The translations under genes and the position numbers were made by a program. A stretch of DNA of 64,000 bases from Biscogniauxia marginata (taxonomy: Eukaryota > Ascomycota > Sordariomycetes > Xylariales > Xylariaceae): positions 1 to 64,000 of the forward strand of contig MU404081.1 of NCBI GenBank assembly GCA_022695795.1, given 5' to 3'. Each line of letters opens with the position of its first letter. The stretch's first letter is position 1. This document shows positions 26,996-39,362 of this stretch, piece after piece. The notes beneath the pieces were generated by a model. It was not told the origin of the DNA. It did not search any database and saw nothing but the letters and a program-made list of their open reading frames with translations.

Positions 26996-28331
26996 TCATT
27001 TCTTGGACCGGCGTTATGGGGTTCGGATTCATAAGTCTTGCATGTCTGTAATGTAGATTCACGAAAAGAATGCACTGCCGTCAGAATTTGCTAGTTATGA
27101 AAACACGATAAAATGGGATCCTAATTGTTCTATCACGTTTTTATTCCACTATTTACCTCAACAGTACCATGTTTTCCTGAAACCCTCACGTGTCGAGCGC
27201 TTCGCTTTCAACAGCTCATCGAGACACTTCTGGCGTTCCTTTAGTCTCCTAGTCTTCCGCATCGGTGATTTCGCACTCAACATGGCAGGTGGCCTCTCAC
27301 ATGATAAGTCGTGTATATTTGGATTGTATAAAAGGTCTCGGTGTTTCGTTTAGTGCTTGTTGAGATGATAGACCAGGCTCCGGATGAGCTCGAGGCAGGG
27401 CTCAACTAGCTCCGTCATTCTAATGTAGTCTTCGTCTATGTTGAAGGTGGGATGTCTAGGTAGCTTTACTTCGGTGATTGTTGACTAAGGGGTGCTTGTG
27501 GGCTGGTGGGTGCTCGTCAATCCAGTGGCATCTAGCTGGATCTATATAGTCGTAAACCATGTAGAAGAGTAGTAGTAATTGACACGGGGTTTCCATATAG
27601 CTGCCAAAGTTGGGACTGGAATATATAACGCTTTAGGATGAGGCGACGACTATCAACGTCTAGATGACAGCAGCTAGCAGAATAACCCCCCCTATTCTAA
27701 TAAACACCATTACCTTCGTGATAATGAGATTCATTAAGATCCCATCAAAAGTAGTGATATAGGTGATTGAAGATGTATAGTTTGCATTGCTTCCGAGGGT
27801 CTCGCGCGAGAGAGCTGTATTTCTACCCTTTGGGCTTTACATCTGCCTCTAGGTAGTTTGAAGCTAAGAGCAAGTCGTGCCCGTGAAAAGCTGGCCGAAT
27901 ATTTGCTGTTAATCGGCGAGGAATGACACCCTCGCAGTTTCAAATCCTTTCCATTATCTGCTAAATAGCCACTAATGGCTTACCTTCAATCATCTCGGAA
28001 TATGTTAAGTCTGAGAAAGGCCACTGGGAGATATCACTCAGCCCCAAGAAATGCCTAACCCCTATCCGTGATTATGTATCCTCGGTTTTATAGACCCCCT
28101 TGAAATTGTCATAGCGGATCCCAATAACGGCACTGTACCACAATCAAAGGTGTTAGACAATAAACAGCTACAGATGCTAGGTATACACTTACCTAAGCTA
28201 CTTACACGTCCTAACGGAAGGGATTCTCCCTAGTTATGATATCATTGAGCGTAGGCCCACGATTTGATACATCTTCATTAGTGGCGCGTGATGCATGATG
28301 AACATACGACAAAGTATCGCTGGATCTTTTA
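26996..28331. other. Intergenic region between convergent eIF3a and CFEM genes
   Basis: Both flanking genes end here, so it contains two 3' UTRs. The rest is AT-rich sequence with no open frame showing a motif. I see no gene, tRNA or repeat. Confidence 0.6.
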
Positions 28332-29540
28332 TTACCGACTGCCTGTATCACCTCTGACGGGCAAGTCCGCACACAATTCAGCTGGAAATTCATAAACCCG
28401 CGGCTCACTCGTGCCGCTCGTGGCAGGACAGTAGATATCCGGGTGTGACCTGGCTGGACTGCTAACTCCGACGTCGCCCCCGTGCCACAACTCCGCGGGC
28501 CGCTCCCGCGTCTCGAGCTCTTTGACATAATACAGATCGCCTAGTCCATAATCTGTCTGCAGCTCCGAGACGGCGTTGCCATCGAGTTGAGCTTTACACC
28601 CCATGACTACAGCGGCGTCGTCCTTCGCGCCTCCGCTCTCTTGGTCGTCATTGTGGTCCGCCGCGTTCCCGTTCTTTCGCCGCCCGAGACGGAAGCCCAG
28701 GAATACTAGGCCCCCGATGACAGACAGGCTGCCGATCCCGGCCCCGACGCCGATCCCTGCTTTAGCGCCCGTGCTTAGTGCCGGTGCGGATGCCGGATCC
28801 CGGGCCGTTGTAGACGTTGATACCGCGCTAGGAGTTGTCGATGCCGAGGGTGATGACGAGGGCGTCGCACTCGGCGTCGAGGTACTATTGCTAATGCCCT
28901 GGACGTCGGAGCAGAAATTTTGCCACCCGGACATGACTTGAGCTGCAACCCCCCCGTTGTTAGCTGCTTAGGTATATTGGTAACACCAACGCTGCGTAAC
29001 GAGAACACGACATAACAGCACAACATGAAACCCCATGCGATCGATAAGGCTAAAATAGCTGTGAAACAGTGCCGATAGACATGGGGATCGCGGTTTGTGA
29101 TATATATTGGAAATTGGAAGAGAAAAGAAAAAACGTACTCCTAGCATCCGGGATGGAGCCGCAGTTCCTGAAAAAGCAGTGGAACGAATTCTGCCCTACC
29201 TCCTGCATCCTGCTGCATAGGCAGGTATTGTCGTCGAGGCCATTACACACTGTCGTGTTCCTTATAGTATCTTCAATGCACTACCCGACGTGAAAGAAAT
29301 GAATCAGTTGGCTAAGTTCATGTTAAACTAGAAAAGACGTTGCAGAATGTAGGGGTTATCATCCACATGCCGAGATCTTCCCGTGAATAAAGACTTAGGC
29401 AGGGAACCGTTAGAAAGGAGAATTGAACTGTTTAGGCTTACTGGCGGCGCACACGTAGGCAGATACGTAGAAATATTCTGGGAGGCAACGAAAGTAATGA
29501 GAAGCGGGAGAGCCACGAGTACTCTCCATAGGTACGCCAT
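28332..29540 (-). CDS. CFEM-domain membrane protein with cytoplasmic tail
   Basis: Minus-strand exons 29540-29442, 29280-29139 and 28942-28332 give 283 aa. The introns (161 and 196 nt) have donors GTAAGC and GTACGT and acceptors GGGTAG and TTGCAG; the joins restore one frame and an eight-cysteine pattern. A signal peptide (1-20, LVALPLLITFVAS core) is followed by the CFEM domain (about 24-95) with Cys 30, 34, 45, 53, 55, 68, 73 and 91. The DDNTCLC motif puts an Asp three residues before the fourth Cys, the position that binds haem iron in Candida CFEM proteins. A Ser/Thr/Pro-rich stalk, one transmembrane helix (about 141-164, followed by RLGRRKNG) and a cytoplasmic tail of about 115 residues follow. 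Fungal CFEM proteins take part in haem capture, cell-wall structure and host sensing; the tail suggests a receptor-like role, which is inference. There is no Pth11-type seven-helix domain. Confidence 0.85.
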
Positions 29541-30991
29541 TATAACGATATTCTACACCGTCGGGAATCCTCGTACCTCTCTAGTTCTGTTCGGCCACTT
29601 TTAATTGGCAGAGCTTGGAACTATCCGGCAAGCAAACGATCGAGAGTGAGTACGTTGCTTCGAGAAAAGGGGGCGAGGGGAAAAGAGGCCTACATGACAT
29701 GAGAATGTTCCACGAGAAAGAAAAAAAAGGGGAAGGCTGGAAACACAACAGCTCGCGTAGAGGCAAAGTCGAATCATTTATCAGAAAGGCGGATTGTAGT
29801 TGCACAGCTTTTACACCTACCTGTCAGTCTACCAAGTTGCATGCATACTTACTATTTTACATATTGTCGTTCAATTTCTTCACCGGCTCTCTTAGGGCTG
29901 TCGATACCGGTCCCGAAGAAACTGGGTGGCTTGCGCCCGAGCCTGCACATCTTGTTCAACAACAGAAATGTCTGATGCCATAATTAGATATCTCGCTGCC
30001 CAAGGGGGAATATTCTCGTTTTAAGAAAAGAAAAAAAGAAAAAAAAAGTGTCGTGTGGTATTCTAGCTGACTACATGTAGGTATCTGCCGCTTGGCGGGA
30101 TAATATGATAATATTGGCCCTCTCCTCTTCCGCCTGGGGAAGGTGACATTGTAAAATGATTCCTGACGTTTGGTTGGACAGGGGTCACGTTTTAATTCTA
30201 CTGATACACTTTATCTGTGCCGTAACCCCGGTCAAGCATCGCCTCTAACCTGCATACAGGTGACGGCCCGTCTTCCGCTGACTGCGTTCACTAAGCTTAA
30301 TCCTCCTTCTCCCCCCACGATCATGAGGGTACCAATGACCTTTTATCTCCCTTTACCTTCATTCGGGGTCCTCTGGCCACTTAGCAATGTAGAATTAACG
30401 CCCCTGGCAAGCAAACTTCTCCGAGGGGCGCAGCATAGAGGTACACATACAGGAGCCGGTCATGCTTCGAAGGGCTGACGGGCTTGGCCTACATGAAGAT
30501 GAAGCATATCTATGCACATCTCCTCAAACCTCCCTGTCAACAGACAAACCCACTAATTAAGGAAATTCATGATATCAAGAAACGCAAGACATGTAAATCC
30601 GCGGCTCTTTTGACGTCGCCTGATGGAGCCTATTATTGAAATGGCATGCCGCAAAAGGGGGGCGGGGAGAGGGGGACGCTAATCTATAGAAGTCCTTGCT
30701 CGTGATCGACAAGCCAGCTTTACAAACCATGAAGCCTTCTCGGGTGACGCAAAGTATGACAGTGAAAGAGACTAACTGACGCCAGCATCGACAACCTGAA
30801 CATTGCGATGGCCTTCATTTTACCGACGGCGTCAAGGGACAACGTGCGATTTACGGCTTTGTCAACATGGTGGATTATAAATCCAGCTCAGCACCTGTGG
30901 CTGTGGTTCTTGTGTTTGTGGTTTGTTTCTGTGTCGCCGTGATGGTTTTCTGATGACAGAGTTCGGGCCCGAAACCCGTGCTGTTCTCGGT
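29541..30991. other. Intergenic region upstream of the CFEM gene
   Basis: Presumed promoter of the minus-strand CFEM gene, then unique sequence up to the transposon at 30992. It includes an A-rich run (about 30025-30048). Open frames at 29615-29983 and 30170-30478 show no family motif. I see no gene. Confidence 0.55.
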
Positions 30992-32622
30992 TACGGTGCT
31001 CCATTAGAGCGTATCCGCCAAAACCCCAAAACCTGAATTGGCCAAATCGCGATTTGGCAATTCGCGATTTAGCCACTTAGGGTTTTGGCCGAATTTGGCA
31101 ATTAGATTTACTAGGTGAGGTAATTAATAAATACCTTTTATTTTAAAAGCCGTGCATTAAAGTGAATAAAAATCGGAAAAATATTAGGTTTTAATTTTAA
31201 AACTAATAATTACTTAATATAATTTTTAAAATTAACATATGTTTTATAACCCTTTTTATAAGTTTAATAAATAAATTTATATAATAATAAAATAATTTTT
31301 TAATTTTTAATTTAATTATATAAATACAAAGTTTTAATATTTTTATTTTTATATTATTATATTATTATAATATTTTAATAATTATAAAACTTAATAATTA
31401 AATAATTAAATTTATTTATAATTATTTATTATAATAATATTAATAATTTTATTTTATTAATAACTATTATTTTATTATTATAAAATAATATAATTAAATT
31501 TATTTATAATATAAATATATATAAATATATATAAATTATATAAAAAAACTTTTTAAACTTTATTTTTTATTTTTTTATTTTTTATTTAATTAAATTATTT
31601 AAAAATAAAGTTTATAAGGATTTTTAAATCTTTATAACTTTATATTAATTTAATTATATTTTTATTAATTTCTTTTTAATTAAAAATATATTATTTATAT
31701 AATAAAATTATAATATTAATTATATAAGCGAATAAGTTATTTAATATTTTATATAAAATCGATTTTTTTAAAAAACATTTAATAATTTAATAAAAAATTA
31801 AAATTAAATTAAATATATTAATAAAAACCGTAAAATAATTTATAAGTTTTTATATTTTTATATTTTTTATTAATATATTTAATTTTAAATTATTTAATTC
31901 TTTTATTAAAAAAACATAAGATTTTTGTCTTTTTTATTAAGTTATTTTTATTTAAAAATGCGATTTTATATTAAAAATTAAAATAAGTTATTTAATTATA
32001 TAATATATTAATATTTCAGTTTAATTAATATAAATATAATAAACTAATATTTATAATAAAATTTATAAAGGTTTTTTTATAATTAATTATAATTATATTT
32101 TTATTATATTTAAAATTTCGTTTTATATAAAATTATATTAATTATATATTAATAAAATAATAATTATAAAAAGTTAAATTATATTTTATTTATATTTATA
32201 TTTATTAATATAATATATATAAAATAAAAATTTAAAATATAATATAAATTATTAATTAATAAAAATTTTATTAATATATATTAAATATTTTATAATAATA
32301 ATTTTTTAAAAACTTATTTATATTATATAATATTAATTATATATATATATAAATTAATAAACTTTATTTAAAATTTTAAAATATATTATAAATTATAATA
32401 TATAAAACCTTTAATGTTAGAAATTAAATTAAGAAATTAAGATCTTAAAAATAAAAACCCGATTTTTTCCGATTTTTATTTATTTTAATACAAGACTTTT
32501 AAAAAATAATAATTACTAATTACCCTAAAACCTAAATTTGCTAAATCGCGAATTGGCCAATTCAGGTTTTGGCCAATTGGGGTTTTGGGGTTTTGGCGGA
32601 TGCGCTCTAATGGGCCACCGTA
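30992..32622. mobile_element. Long-TIR DNA transposon (non-autonomous or decayed) with RIP-like A+T interior
   Basis: The two ends are inverted copies. The left end reads TACGGTGCTCCATTAGAGCG and the reverse complement of the right end reads TACGGTGGCCCATTAGAGCG; both continue ATCCGCCAAAACCCCAAAACC. Similarity goes on, with small rearrangements of AATTGGCC and CGCGATTTAGC units, to about 31200 on the left and about 32447 on the right (shared AATAAAAATCGGAAAAA), so each TIR is roughly 180-210 bp. The element is flanked by CTCGGT at 30986-30991 and again at 32623-32628, a likely 6-bp target-site duplication. The interior (about 31210-32440) is almost pure A+T and has no open frame, as expected after heavy RIP. 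Long TIRs recall Mutator-like elements, but those usually make 8-10 bp duplications, so I leave the superfamily open. Confidence 0.78.
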
Positions 32623-35600
32623 CTCGGTCGCGACTTACAGCGCACGTCACATTTCGTTCGTTGCTCGGACCCGAAGGCCCCCCCCCCCCGGCGTTTCCGC
32701 GCATTGGGGTTCAACTATCTATCGACATGTGATCCCCCATCTCTTAATCTGTACACTCTTTCTAATGATACTCCCATTGTCAAAAACAACGCGGCGCGAC
32801 ATACAGGAATAAATTTTCAAAGAATATTCATTTTGTTAAGCTATTAAGTAAGCGTTTTGGATGAGGGCTTAGAGACAGAAATATGTTGTTTTAGTCTGGA
32901 ACCAACTCAGCAACCCCCCCTGGTCCCAGGCCAATGGTACCCGCACTTCCGTTCAGCCCCCGTCAACTATACCTATTGAGCGACCATCAGCCTTTCTTCG
33001 TATACATAGACGTAGAAGTAGGCCAGATACGTCTGGTACTTGCTCTCTGTGGTCGGGGAAGTTATTACGGAAAGAGCTCTTAACTGGCCTAGCTAGGAAA
33101 TAAAAGACATCTCCATACCGGTTTACTTCCTGGCCACTACACTTTAATCTCACCGTTAGGTTCGACCACATGCGACGTTACCAGCCGGATGCGAGACTGC
33201 AAATGGTCGCATCATCGCCAGCTCTATTTGTTCCGTACCGCGAAACTCAGTCCCGTGGTCCACTCAGGGTAGCTGCTATCCTCAGCAGAATATAGATCTA
33301 TAATATATACCTAGCAGCAAGGACTTCCTGTGGTATAGTTTGCCATTTGATATGATATATTCCACTAACTTTCGCCTGATGAGGCTACGAGACTATAAGT
33401 ATATCATTGAGATTATAAAGCAATCCTTTAATCATAAAGAAGCCCCATAAGGTCACGGACATCGATATTCACGTCTATATCTCAACAATGCAATTTTCCG
33501 TATCTTTCCACCAGGAATGTGGGCGATTTTAACTAAGTAGTCTTCATCTGCTACGGCATATTCGACTAACTGCAACTCACTGCGGATCAATATCTAGAAA
33601 ATGTCTCAGCCAAAACACGTCGTAGTTACCTGATCCTTCCCTCATGACGGAACTTGCAAGCAGAGAACATTAAATATCTTATAATTAGTTGTGGGGAGGC
33701 TATTAGTCACGGAGAAGTTACTTGCGCCACTGCTCGTGATCTTGCCATAATCAACTTTCCATGATCTAGTCCTTTTAGCCTCACTCGTTAGCCAGCTACG
33801 GTCCGTTGAGTCTGCGCTGGATGACTTTATTATACATGTTACAAACAACCCACTAGACAACGGGTTGGCAACATCATTGGCTATTTTGTAGAAAAGCTGT
33901 TTACTGGCATGGAAGCCCACAACTGAACACAAACTTCAAAGGTGGTAAGAAGATGTCACGGACTATATAAGGGCTAATTGCCAGAAGGGCAATAGCGTTC
34001 GCTTTTGTCACAATGTTTATAGCAAATGATTAAACAATACCATATCTTCTGTTTGTCTTTCACACGTTTACGACTGCAAATACGTTTGTGTCATCTTCAT
34101 GAAGAAGTACATCCAGAGGTTCCTGAACCAGCGCGGTGCTTATCGATTTGGTAAGTAGAAAGGAGTATTGTTCCAATAGAACTCATCCGACTTCCCCATC
34201 CTCGATGAGGTATATCAGACTAGAGTTACCCAAACACCACGGTTACCTAGAAAGTCAGGATTTGGCTTACCATGCTTATGCGTACCTTGTAACAGCCTTG
34301 CAACTAGATCAAAGCATAGGTAGAACCTTTATAACTGAATCCGGTGACGCCTGTGTCTGTATGTTATTATCAGCGTGAGGAGGTGGCCTTGATATGGGCC
34401 GGTCAGTCAGGCTTGCCTCAGGGGGCGGCTAATAAATGTTAACCTTTGTAGGTGTGAATCTAAACCGCCTTTTCAGCTTTTCTCTAGGTAGACAGGGAAA
34501 GTTTTCTTCAATCACGGGTGAATTCATAATGAGATCAATATATAGTCCACGAATAGAAATTAGGTTAGACAAGGAAGGCACCAATCATAGCGCCAATTGA
34601 TATTGGTAAGGTTTCAGTTGTTGGAGGTTTCATAGATTGTCAGATGGTCGCGACTGGCTGACTTACATCTCTTGGTATTGTTTAACCCGATAGAAGGGCT
34701 GCAGTATAATAACTGAAAGAACGTCGCTTGCTCAGTATTTGAGCTCGAACGCTTTGGAAAGTAGCCCTTGAATTCTTCAGCCTATTTTGTTAATAAAATT
34801 TTGAAATCGAAATATTAATTTGATAGAGTAGATAGAGATTGGGTCTGGTTTAGGTAGTTTAAGGGCCATGCTTAACCAACTTAAATGTGTATGTAGTGCT
34901 TATTGATTGATGTACCTAATATGTATGACAAGATCATCTAGGTAGATATCACAAGTCTCCCATACCAGCAAGCCTATCCGTCAAATGGAATGTCACCGTT
35001 ATCGCAATGTCACAATACCTCTGGTCACAATTCTTACGCCGGCATGGTGCTAAGCGCGCATGTATCAGAGGAGAGTGATCTAGACTATAAGTATGCAGTT
35101 TAGGTTGTGCAACTTACCATAGTATCTTTTCCCGGTGCAAATCACAAGATCGAATGCTTCCATAAAACCTCCTCGACTCTGTATCTTGATCCTGGGGGGG
35201 AGAAGTTAGGATCCAGGGAATTAGATAGTACTAATCATTATTATGAGTAGTGGATATCTCTATCCGCTTCATGAGAAAACTAGTTCTTATCGCTCTACCA
35301 ACGCGCATCTTGTCTCACACACTAGCGTCTAGGTTTGTAGGATCCGACGTCGAAGCGGGTGTTGGGAATACGAGATCATGCATCGTCATGAAGGGCCCAG
35401 AGTCACTGTGTTAGTCCTCACGAAAGGAGGTGGTTTGACCATTTTTTTCAATCGGGCTAAGTTAATGAGCCAAAGCGGCGAGTCTAGATCTAGAAATCCA
35501 ACATAACGGCCAATATTGATCACGCTAACAGGTAGAGAATGGTACCTACATGGCCTTGGCGCGGCGGGCTGAAAACGGAACCGCCCGGAGGTACTGTAGT

Positions 35601-36622
35601 ATGCATCTAAGTCACGCAAGTTTAGCTTCAGGTACCGGTTATCTCGGGTGACAGATACTAAGCTCGACTTAGAATTGAACTACTGTATGTATGTACTCGT
35701 GTAATTCTGGGCCCTCGTCGTTTCCCTAGTTAGTCTGGATAGCCTCTGTCTCGGATCGCTCGATACGGGTTGTTTGAGGCTGAAAACGTAATATAATACC
35801 CGGTTCCATGTTAGATCGGGTATCTCCTCCGCTGCGATGACAGGGCTAGGAAGCTGATAAATCGATAAACCACGTTACGGGTATTACCCCGATTCCCCAG
35901 AGCTATGAGCCAAGATGCGAAAGACGACTGAACATAGAGAGTACAAACGTGTCAATTTAGTGATTTTTGCCGTCCAACTGGTAATTCATTATAGATCGAA
36001 TATTTCAGTAGCGGTCATCAACCTCACTCACCATTTCCTCTTCTGGTGCAAGGTAGGTCTTGATATCAGGTTTCAGCACACGAACGAGAAATAATTTTTT
36101 AGATAAACCCTGTTTTTAAATTGTCATAGCTTGTCTAGAACACACTTGAAAGGTACCCATGCTAGACTGAAAGGTACTCCACACTCCGCTCTTTGATGTT
36201 CACTTAGTATATACACTGTCAAGGGTCTAGATCAGACCCGACGCCGGTTTATTCACCGGCTCACTAGCTCCTCAGGTGAACCGTAGGGTAGGATAGCTGT
36301 ACGGGCCTGCCAATACTTATCGCTTGGGATTCTCGGCGTCAAACGCCACTGTCATAGACTGATCCTGCTCCGTTACGAGGCGATATCTCGAGCAATATTT
36401 AGCCATGCTGACCCGCCTGGAGACAAATTCATAGTTGTTGTAGAGCTCACCTAACTAGGCAACTTACGCGCTTCCTTGTCAGGTCCCTAATGGTCAAGTC
36501 ACTCAATTGACGCCATATATTCACTCGTTTCAAGGCCACAAAAATTTAAGGCCCACGATCTTTACATTATTCTTTCTTTCTAGGCCTTCAAGCTACTGTA
36601 CATATTGCGTTGTGCTAGATAT
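32623..36622. other. Intergenic region between transposon and WSC gene
   Basis: Four kilobases without a supported gene. A minus-strand frame at 33930-33643 is open for about 95 codons and looks protein-like (GFHASKQLFYKIANDV), but it starts without an ATG and I recognise no family; it may be an exon or relic. A short minus-strand piece near 35192-35115 (FDLVICTGK before a GTAAGT) faintly recalls flavin monooxygenases but has no supporting neighbours. A 12-C run lies at about 32678-32690. The last few hundred bases should be the promoter of the next gene. Confidence 0.5.
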
Positions 36623-38622
36623 ATGGCGCCTATCAAATCATTAGCTGCTTTTGCGGCTCTCGGTGTCGTTCGAACCGCCCAAGCTTGGTATAACGAGCTT
36701 CCTTCTTGTCTCTCTCAGTTTGATCCATTCGTTTACTCCGGCTGTTATGACAATGGCCAACCGGGCCAAAAGGAGGCATTGACTCTTCGGACCGACCTAG
36801 ACACACAAAACATGACAGTCGAGACATGTGTTGCGCATTGTAAAGGTGAGTAAAATCTGATTGAGAGAAAACTCGATATTAACAGAGTCTTCAGGAAATG
36901 GCTACCGCTTCGCTGGTCTGGGCTACTATGGCGTATGTTACTGTGGACAGACAGTCTCTACCGCCCTTTTGGACGAATCGCAATGTTCATTTGCATGTAC
37001 TGGCAACAGTTCTCAAACATGTGGTGGCGACACTCAAGTCAATGTCTGGATGGACCCGACGTTTCTCGAACTAGAAGATCAGACCACTGACGATTACGTC
37101 TCCGTTGGATGTTGGACTGACGACTCTGCTAACGGTAAAGCGCTTTTCTACCGCCAAGAGGACCTTGATGCCTCCACTATGACCACAGAAACTTGCTTGA
37201 ACTCTTGCTTGGCCGGTGGCTTCCCGTTCGCTGGCACTGAGTACGGAGGTGAATGCTACTGTGGTGTCGTTATTGGTAACGGGACAGAGCTAGCATCTGA
37301 TGCCACAACCTGCAACATGCCTTGCAATGGTAACAGCAACCAGACCTGTGGTGGCCCATCCCGACTGAGCTTGTATCTTGCCAAGGATTTGCAAAGTTTA
37401 GAGTAAGTATTGCAAGCGTTATAGGTTTCATCTCTCAGCGCATCCCGCATGTGCGAGGACTTTGCTTTAACTTGGCCCTGAGCATTTGGCTCTTGGGCCG
37501 GAACCTGATAATTTCGACTTTTGGAATTTTATTTATCCCCACCATCGATTTCCACAGTTAACCAATTTTCTCTGTAGGCCTTGCGGATGGACTCCTCCGT
37601 CTGATAACACTTCAACGACTGTTTCTTCTACTACGGTTATAACTACACCAACAATATCGACGACATGTACGTCGTCTACAACTTCAACCATCCCTATCAC
37701 CTCAACTACGAGTAGCACCACCAAAATCACCAGTACCACAACTTCAAGTATACCAATATGTACCACGACTACTGTCACTCCACCTGTAAGTGCCCTCATT
37801 CGCCAATGCAACACCGTTAGTACTGACTACTGTTTTCTATAGACTTGTGAATACAAGTGTGGTAAATGGTGTTCTAACCCTCTCCCAGAATTCAACGACA
37901 ACAAGAGCTGCTCCGTCGCGTGGTCCCAATGTACTATCCAGGTTGCGAGCTGCTTCCTAAAGGCGGGCATGCCCAATGCCATGGACTGCTTCAACTTTGG
38001 GGAGTGGTGTGGAAAGATAAATGCCTACTGTACTAAAAGCTGCAAGGGCGGGAAGTGCGGCGGCAAGAGTGATTGTTTCAAGGGCGCGCCGCCCGCGGGT
38101 GGTGGTTCTCCAACTACGTCGACGTCGACCTACCCCTGCACCTCGACGACCAGCACTGCCAAGACCACGTCGACGACCTCGATCCCCACCTCCAGCTGCC
38201 CGGTCCCGACCCCCACGGGGATTTGTACGCAGCCGTCGAATTCTAAATATGGCTACGGCGTAGACAACCCCGTCGGAGGCATCAAGCTCCCCGTGGTGAC
38301 GTGCAACAACCTCGAGGCGGACTGGCGCGGCGGCAACGTCTTCAAGCTGTACACGGACAGTGACAGTAAGAAATGCCGGTCGTACTCGCGCGGCAAACGC
38401 GACGATGCCTGCGCCGACGCCTGCTACTCGCAGTTCAAGCAGTGCGAGGACGTCTACGTCGAGGGCTGTAAGACGAACGGGCGGACGGGCGGCCGCTTCG
38501 CCCAGAAATGGGGCCAAGCCGATCTAGCCTGCAAGGCGCAGTACTCGGACTGTTTGCAGACGAACAAGCGCGTCAAGGATAAGGGGAAGTGTAACACTTG
38601 GGCCAGCAACTGGGTGGACTAG
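36623..38622 (+). CDS. Secreted protein with two WSC domains and Cys-rich C-terminal modules
   Basis: Exons 36623-36845, 36895-37402, 37578-37785 and 37843-38622 give 572 aa. Introns are 49, 175 and 57 nt; the 175-nt one is the least certain. Signal peptide 1-21 (cut after RTAQA). WSC domain 1 spans about 36-127 (YSGCYDNG, YCGQ, TCGGD) and WSC domain 2 about 142-235 (SVGCWTDD, GGECYCG, CGGPSRLSLY). WSC domains bind cell-wall glucans and other carbohydrates. A Thr/Ser-rich, probably O-mannosylated linker (about 255-312) leads to a Cys-rich module (about 314-395, CEYKCGKWCSNP), a second Thr linker, and a final Cys-containing module (about 430-572) ending NTWASNWVD. No transmembrane helix or GPI signal is visible at the end, so it is probably secreted rather than a WSC stress sensor. 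I do not recognise the two C-terminal modules. An upstream in-frame ATG (36605) would spoil the signal peptide. Confidence 0.85.
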
Positions 38623-39362
38623 ATTGGCGGGGACGATGTTTTCTCTGATGTCGTGTATTAAGTATGTTTGATAATTATATTGTACACTAGCTAATATTGT
38701 GGAATGTTAATATAATGTATTATAATTTGTTATTATTACTCGTAATTTTCTGGGTTAGTCTTCTCACACTATTGAAAACGTTTTCTTATAACCAACTTCG
38801 CTTACATACCATTATACTCTAGAGATATAATATACCATATTGGTTATTTATAAGCGTGTATATGATATTTTTGTCCTCTTTAACTTGATTATAGAACTTA
38901 ACTTGGTTAATCTTTCTTAACAAGTCTTCCGTCTTACTATGTAAGTGAGCGGTTGCGATAAGGGAGGGTGGTAGGGTAGTACTAAGATAGGTATATTGAT
39001 GCTATGGGAAATGAAACTTACAAAACTCAAGTTGACATGAAATAATTAATGTGCAGTAGGTATGTAACAGTAAATAGTAAAGCTTTATACGTGTAGTACG
39101 TCTAAAATACTCATATATATGAAAATGCTATGTTTATACATACCGGGCTATAATGAAATTGCGAACGGGTGAGCGCTATAAGTAGACCCACATTTTGTTC
39201 AGGCGAAAATCGGATGAAACTACCTACGGATTAGGCTGTCTCTTTAACACTATCGTCATAGGTACTTACCTAAGGTAGTCATACCGACCCACCATCGGCC
39301 ATCTACAAAATATTGACTAATAGGCAATCTATCAGGTAGGAATCGAAAACTATGAGTCAACG
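38623..39362. other. AT-rich intergenic region
   Basis: 3' UTR of the WSC gene and promoter of the Thg1-like gene. The DNA is AT-rich with a few TAGGTA words and no open frame of note. I see no gene. Confidence 0.6.

Noticed and set aside
31210..32440. A+T-rich core as a centromere or origin fragment
   Set aside because: It is precisely bounded by inverted repeats and a target duplication, so a transposon explains it better.
35115..35192. Flavin monooxygenase-like fragment on the minus strand
   Set aside because: Only a few residues (FDLVICTGK) resemble the family and no Rossmann motif or further exon is found nearby.
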